Shown here in pieces: positions 1 through 6,400 of a DNA stretch of 11,191 bases. Origin of the DNA: Baffinella frigidus (taxonomy: Eukaryota; Cryptophyceae; Cryptomonadales; Baffinellaceae). A model generated the notes under the pieces. The model was not told the origin of the DNA, searched no databases, and was given only the letters and a program-made list of their open reading frames with translations. The first letter of the stretch is position 1, and the number at the start of each line of letters is the position of its first letter. Position numbers and translations under genes: made by a program. The stretch is taken from NCBI GenBank assembly GCA_026770585.1, contig MU646900.1, positions 51,804 through 62,994 of the forward strand. Reading direction: 5' to 3'.

Positions 1-163
1 CCCCCCCCCCCCCCCTAGGACCACCACAGGGCCCTAGGCATAGGCCTACATGGGTACCTCGCTCATAAGAAACCGCCCCCCCCTAGGACCCTACAGTAGG
101 ACCATGCCTAGGGCCCTGCGGTGGTCCTAGGGGGGGGGCAGTTTCTTATGAGCGAGGTACCCC
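1..163. repeat. Interleaved inverted repeats with C-tracts
   Basis: Arm A (18-41) is matched in reverse complement at 104-127 (one mismatch), and arm B (52-85) at 128-163. The order is A, B, A', B', so the arms interleave rather than nest. The leading 15-nt C-run looks like the end of another B unit cut by the window edge. CCTAGG-rich blocks recur. It lies 3' of gene A and shows no coding sign. Confidence 0.85.
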
Positions 164-193
164 TGTACCCCCGCCCACTTACTCGCTGAAGGG

Positions 194-266
194 CTATCCC
201 TTAAGTGACCAGTAGGCTCATACGCCCTACCGTAGGGCCCTAGGACCTACCTAGGACCTCTTGGCC
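194..266 (+). repeat. CCTAGG-rich dispersed repeat, copy 1
   Basis: 73 bp beginning CTATCCCTTAAGTG and containing CATACGCCCTACCGTAGGGC. It recurs in inverted orientation at 3255-3327 with only a few mismatches, so it is a mobile or duplicated element. The rest of 267-418 (downstream of gene A) is AT-rich, with ATATG(G/A) motifs, and I see nothing else in it. Confidence 0.85.
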
Positions 267-418
267 CGCAAATATGGGGGCCTGGCCACTGAGGGGACAT
301 ATCATTTATCATATGGATTTTTTTGTTGATTGGGAGCTCCAATGAGGAGCATCATATGTGAACATAGGGATCAACTGTCAACATATGGATCAAATGTCGA
401 CACCGCAAAAGTCAACAT

Positions 419-499
419 CTAGTCCTTGAGGAGCTTGAAGGAATCGATGGCCTTGACGAAGACGTCCTTGTTCTCGTCGTACACCTTGGTGTTCGGCGC
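419..499 (-). CDS. Gene A exon 7: C-terminal helix and stop
   Basis: Encodes residues 200-225 (starting APNTKVYDENKD, ending DSFKLLKD) and TAG at 421-419. The acceptor is CTTTCACAG. The PsbP family ends with a surface helix ending in an SF motif, as seen here. Only this copy has the full C terminus: the four upstream copies diverge after DENK into repeat sequence. No clear AATAAA lies in the next 120 nt of the sense strand. Confidence 0.92.
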   Translation of the reverse strand, partial: APNTKVYDENKDVFVKAIDSFKLLKD

Positions 500-3400
500 C
501 TGTGAAAGGTTCGGGGTTTAGGGTTAAGGAGGGTTTATTTATGATTATTTATTACGTATGATTTATCATCTATTATCTATTATTTACGGTTTATTATCTA
601 TTATTGATTATTTACTATTTATCATTGAATGTTGACCATTTGATGTGTAGGTTCTAGGAAGGTTTAAGAAGGTTGAGGGCTTAGGGCTTGGGGTTTAGGG
701 TTTAGGGTGACGGCCTCCTTGTTCTCGTCGTACACCTTGGTGTTCGGCGCCTGTGAAAGGTTCGGGGTTTAGGATTAAGGAGGGTTTATTTATGATGATT
801 TATTATATATAATTTATTATCTATCATCTATTGTCTATTGTTTATTATCTATTATTGATTATTTACTATTGATCATTTACTGTTTACCATTTGATGTGTA
901 GGTTCCAGGAAGGTTTAAGAAGGTTGAGGGCTTAGGGCTTGGGGGTTAGGGTTTAGGGTGACGGCCTCCTTGTTCTCGTCGTACACCTTCGTGTTCGGCG
1001 CCTGTGAATGGTTTGGGTTTAGGGTTAATGCGGGTTTATTTATGATTATTTATTGTTCATTATCTATTATTTATTATTGACTATGTATTGTTTATTGTTT
1101 ATCATTTGATGTGTAGGTTTTAGGAAGGTTTAATTAAGAAGGTTTAGGGCTTAGGGCTTGGGGTTTAGGGTTTAGGGTGACGGCCTCCTTGTCCTCGTCG
1201 TACACCTTGGTGTTCGGCGCCTGCGAAGGGTTTGGGGTTCAGGGTTCAGGAAGGTTTATTATTATTTATTGAATATTGATACGAATTATCTTTCATTTAC
1301 TAGTTATTATCTATTATTTATTATTTACTAGTTATTATTGATTATTTATTGTTTGTTGTGAAGGTTTTAGGAACGTTTAAGAATGTTTAGGGCTTAGGGC
1401 TGTTCTCATCGTACAACTTGGTGTTCGGCGCCTGTGAAGGAGGGTGTGGTGTTTGGTGTTTGGGGTTTGGTGTTTGGTGTTCGAGGTTTGAGGTTTGGGG
1501 TTTGGGGTTTGGGGTTTGGGGTTTGGTGTTTGGGGTTCGGAGTTGAGGGTTTGGTGTTTGGTGTTTGGTGTTTGGTGTTTGAGGTTTAGGGTTTAGGAAG
1601 GTTTAGGAAGGTTGAGGGTCCAGGTTTTTGGAGTTCAATGTTTAGGATTGACGATTTATAGTCTATGGTTTTTGGTGTAAGATTGCGGCTGTAAGGTTCA
1701 GAGTCCAGGGCGAACACCTGGGCGGTGAGGGTGACGGGCCACGTCCCGGAGGGCGACTGCTCCTGGATCGCTAGCCCTTACTTTGTACCAGAATCGTGTC
1801 GATGGACCACAATCGTTTAGATGGACATTACAATCTGTACTAGAATCGTTTAGACGGACACTGCAATTTGTACCAGAATCGTTTAGATGGACACATCATC
1901 GAAGGCTGCTGAGAGGACCTGGGTGGTCATAGTGACGAGCCACGTGCCGGACGGCGACTGCTCCTGGATCGCTAGTCCGTACCACACAGCGGGCTACGAA
2001 GGGATCTTCGGCCCATTTCGGGCCGACTTTCCGTCACCGTATCCGTAGGAACCCTCCTATGCCCCTACGGGTTGCCTACTGTAGAGCCGTATGTCTTATC
2101 GCTTATGGGTTATTCACGAATCCCCTCATAGTCCACCGAGTGGCTAGGTTGTAAGGGGTCTCAACCTGGGCGGTGGGGGTGACGAGCCACGTGCCAGACG
2201 GCGACTGCTCCTGGATCGCTGGTCCTTACGAAATTTACTACACCAACGCTTTACTACTACTAGTAAGATCAAATTGTGTGGTAAATTTCGTTGACATACA
2301 CCCTTTCTAGAAAGCGTTATTTGAGATTGAACCTGGGCGGTGAGGGTGACGAGCCACGTGCCGGACGGCGACTGCTCCTGGATCGCTAGCCCTTACTTAC
2401 CGGCTGGCTGTGGAGCAAATTTGCTAATAATAGACCGACGTAACCCCCCCAGTAATAATAGATGGACGTTACCCACCCAATAATAATAGACGGACGTACC
2501 CCCCCCCCAATAGACGGACGTAACCCCCACGGGAGGCAGGACGTGACACCTGGGCGGTGAGGGTGACGAGCCACGTGCCGGACGGCGACTGCTCCTGGAT
2601 CGCGAACACCGTGCGCAGGTGCTTGTCCTGTTTTAGGGTTTTTGTTGAGTGTTTTCGTGTTTTAACATGATTATTATTATCATTATTATTACCATATTAT
2701 TATTATTATTACCATTATTTGTTGTAAGGATTTTGAGGTTTGGGGTTTTAGGGTGGAGGTTCAGGGTTTAGGGTTTAGGGTTTAGGGTTTAGGGTGTAGG
2801 TTTTGGGGGGTAGGGTGTAGGGTGTAGGGTTCAGGGTTTAGGGTGTAGGGTGTAGGGTTCAGAGTTGAAGGTTCAGGGACCCCCCGCAAGGCCCGATTCA
2901 ATCCGCCCGCAAGCGCGCTGCCCGCCGAGACGCGAACCGGTTCGCGTCCCTAAACCCTATGCTGTAGGGTTGGGGGTTTAGTGTTTAGTGTTCAGGGTTT
3001 AGTGATTTGTGTTTAGGGTTTAGGGTTTAGGGTTTAGGGCAAAGGGATAAAAAGGCCTTGTATCAAACCTACACGTGGTTGCGTAAAATCTCAATCGATT
3101 TTTTGTGTGTAAAATCTCTTTCGAAAATTTGTAAGCGGAGGCTCGGGGAAACCTTGATGCGGTAATCAAAGTGGTAGGCGTTGCCCTTTTCGAGAATTCT
3201 CGAGAAGGGCAACAGAGGCCCTATCCCTTAAGTGCCCATGCCATCAAATTTGAGGGCCAAGAGGTCCTAGGCAGGTCCTAGGGCCCTACGGTAGGGCGTA
3301 TGAGCCTACTGGCCACTTGAGGGATAGACTCGTCAATAGCGGTGGCAATCTCGCGGGGTTCGACACGCAGGAATTCACGAATGCACGAACGTTGACGGGG

Positions 3401-6400
3401 GTAGTCGAAGTAGTTCACGAATGGACGCAAGCAAGGGACGAGGATTTAGGGTTTAGGATCTAGGCTGCAGGGTAGAGGGTTTAGTGTTTAGTGTTTAGGT
3501 TTTAGTGATTTGTGTTTAGGGTTTAGGGTTTAGGGTTAAGGGATTCGGTGTTGAAGGTTTGGAACCTTGATGCGGTAGTCGAAGTAGTACGCGTTGCCCT
3601 TCTCGGTCTGCTGGTACATCTCTGCAGGAGAGAAAAGACACGCATTAGTACAAACCATCTCTGTAAGAGAGCATCTCTGTAAGAGAGCCAGACATTTACT
3701 AGTTCCAAACGTCTTCGCAACAGAGACAGACGTTTATTAATACCGAACATCTCCGCAGGAGAGACAAACCTTGATTTCATCCGGTCAGGTATTTGATTTA
3801 AATGGTTCGGAGTCCCTCAAATGCACGAAATTTACTACACGTTTGATAATACTACTAATAATAAGGGCTGGACGTGACAAACGTGTAGTAAATTTCGTAC
3901 ATTCGGGGGACTCCGAACCATTTCAATCAAATACCTGACCGGATGAGATTAGTACCAACACAGGCCACATTCAAGACGGACAGCCCTTTACACGAAGGGA
4001 GACGCGAACGCCCCGATCTCCAGGAAGATGGCTGAGTAGGGGCGCCGGGAGAGGTCATGCGAGCGGATACACTTTCAGGGGGGACATCACCGGCAGGGCC
4101 TAACGGGACCTCTCGCGGTTTGGGGTGTGGGGTTTGGGCAGCACCGGCGTCGAGGGGGACACCCTCCCCCTGGCCCATCCCAACGGGGTTTCGGGTTTCG
4201 GGTTTCGGATTTCGGATTTGGGGTTTCGGATTTGGGGTTTGGGGTTTGGGGGTTCGATAGTGGGGTTTGGGGTGTAGGAGGTGCACCGCCGTCGAGGGGG
4301 ACACCCTCCCCCTGGCCCATCCCAACGGGGTTTCGGGTTTCGGGTTTCGGGTTTCGGATTTCAGGTTTCGGGTCTCGGATTTCGGGTTTGGGGTGTGGGG
4401 TTTGGGGTGCACCGGCGTCGAGGGGGACACCCTCCCCCTGGCCCATCCCGATGATCGTGTTGGCCACCGAGTCGATGTTGCCGAGGCTGCGTAGGGTTTG
4501 GGGTTTGGGGTTTGGGGTTTGGGGTTTGGGGTTTGGGTTTGGGGGTTTGGTGTTTGGTGTTTGGTGTTTGGGATATGGGATTTGGGGTTTGGAGTTTGGG
4601 GTTTAGATCCCCGTCAACGTGTTAGCCACCGAGTCGATATTCCCGAGGCTGGGTAGGGTTTGAGGTTTGGGGTTTAGGCTTTAACGTTTGGGTACATCAC
4701 AGGGTCAGGTTTCTGACGCTGCGCGCATGTGAGGGTCAGCGCTCTCATCTGAAACCACTAATTTCGGGACTGACACCACTCATTTCGGGACTGATTTCGG
4801 GACTGAACACGGATTTCGGGACTCTGGTACTAAGCCTGCCCGGGTGACATACCGCCCCGGTGCAAAACGTGTGTCAGCCGTCGTACGGGGGACTTCAGGC
4901 GAACATTGCACCCCTGAACCCTACACCCTCTCGACCCTGAACCCCACACCCTACACCCTCTCGACCCTGAACCCTACACCATGCATCCTCTCGACCTACA
5001 CCCTACACCCTTTACCTTCTGAGCTTGCCGTAGTCGGGGCGGATCGAGTAGGACACCAACACGTGGACTCTGGGCGAACATCGCCACCCTACACCCTACA
5101 CCCTACACCCTACACCCTACACCCTACACCCTACACCCTGCACCCTGCACCCTCTCGACCCTACACCCTACACCCTCTCGACCCCACACCCTCTCGACCT
5201 ACACCCCTTACCTGCCGAGCTTGCCGTAGTCGGGGCGGATCGAGTAGGACACCAGCGCGAGGTTCACCTTCGTAGAGGGTTTAGGGTTTAGGGTTTAGGG
5301 TTTAGGGTTTAGGGTTTAGGGTTTAGGGTTTAGAGTTTAGGGTTCAGTATTTAGGATTTAGGGATGAAGGTTAGAGGCAGAGAAATTAGGCTAGCGGCTC
5401 CAATTCCCTATGAACCAATAAAATAACCTTCTAGATGAAATTAGCCAGAAGTGGTGGGAATGTCGGGGGTAACCTCATGCTTCTTCTCAGTTATCACTCT
5501 CACACCTAGAGTTGAGTGATCCAAAAATCTCACGCCTAGAGTTGAGTGATCCAAAAATCGCACGCCTAAAGTTGAGTAATCCAAAAATCTACGAGCCGAA
5601 GGGCCAGCCTCCCACTCGAGAATGCTGGAGGAACCTATTTACATGTGGGGTTGTAAACATGTGTACCAGGATAGGGCATAACAACCTCGTGACTGTGCTA
5701 TTTTCGAAGAGTTAGTTTAAAAATCAACGAAAGTTACTACACAACTGCCCACTTTTAAAAATACATCGGTTCGAAATGGGGCCCTCTAGCATTCTTGTGT
5801 GGTCGGAGCCGTCGCAGGATTCTCAAATATTAAGCCAACGTTATCGGTGTACTTATGTGGACGCGACTCGGTACAAAATTTACAATACAAAACCGTTCAG
5901 CCTTAAAACAACCAACCTTTCGTTTAAAACCTTTTTTAGAAAGTTTAGTCGACGTAGACCCCGACTTAATTCAACTTTCTAGCGTAAGCTTTCGGGATTA
6001 ATTCAGTGGAGGAGGAGGATGAAAGTCACCTCCTGCTGCTGGGAGTTGAGCAGGCTAAGACGGTAGACGCCGAATCAAGTCCCTATCTAGCGTCAGCTTT
6101 CGGCATAATTCAAAGTGGAGGAGGAGGATCCACGCAAGGCCCTTCGAGGGTTATCCGAGGTCCGTTCTTGGAGCCGTTGGCCCACCCTTGGAGCCGTTTT
6201 CAGATGAAAATTGACTTTTGAATATCGTTTCCCCCTTGCAAATTGACTTCTGAAAACCCCCCCAACAGCCCTCCGTGGGAAAGTCACCTCCTGCTGCTGG
6301 GGGCTGATCAGGCTAAGACGGTTGACGCCAAATCAAGTCCCTATCTAGCGCGAGTCGAGTAAGCGTTCGGGATTAATTCAAAAGTGGCCACGCCAGAGGG

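Noticed and set aside
500-1440. CRISPR-like regular repeat spacing
   Set aside because: Units are over 200 bp, spacers are similar to each other, and the repeat is an exon fragment; eukaryotic satellite instead.
1718-2385. Mutually exclusive exon 6 cassettes encoding alternative isoforms
   Set aside because: Copies lack the first 25 nt and have an incompatible phase, so they cannot replace exon 6 in frame.
3927-4606. Long overlapping open frames on both strands rich in NPKPET or GFGFRVS repeats
   Set aside because: They arise because 7-bp repeats lack stops in several frames; composition is pure repeat, and the only real coding in the stretch is exon 4.
4844-5275. 143-codon plus-strand frame (YTLHPTPYTLHP)
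   Set aside because: Generated by the CCCTACA satellite; antisense to exon 3.
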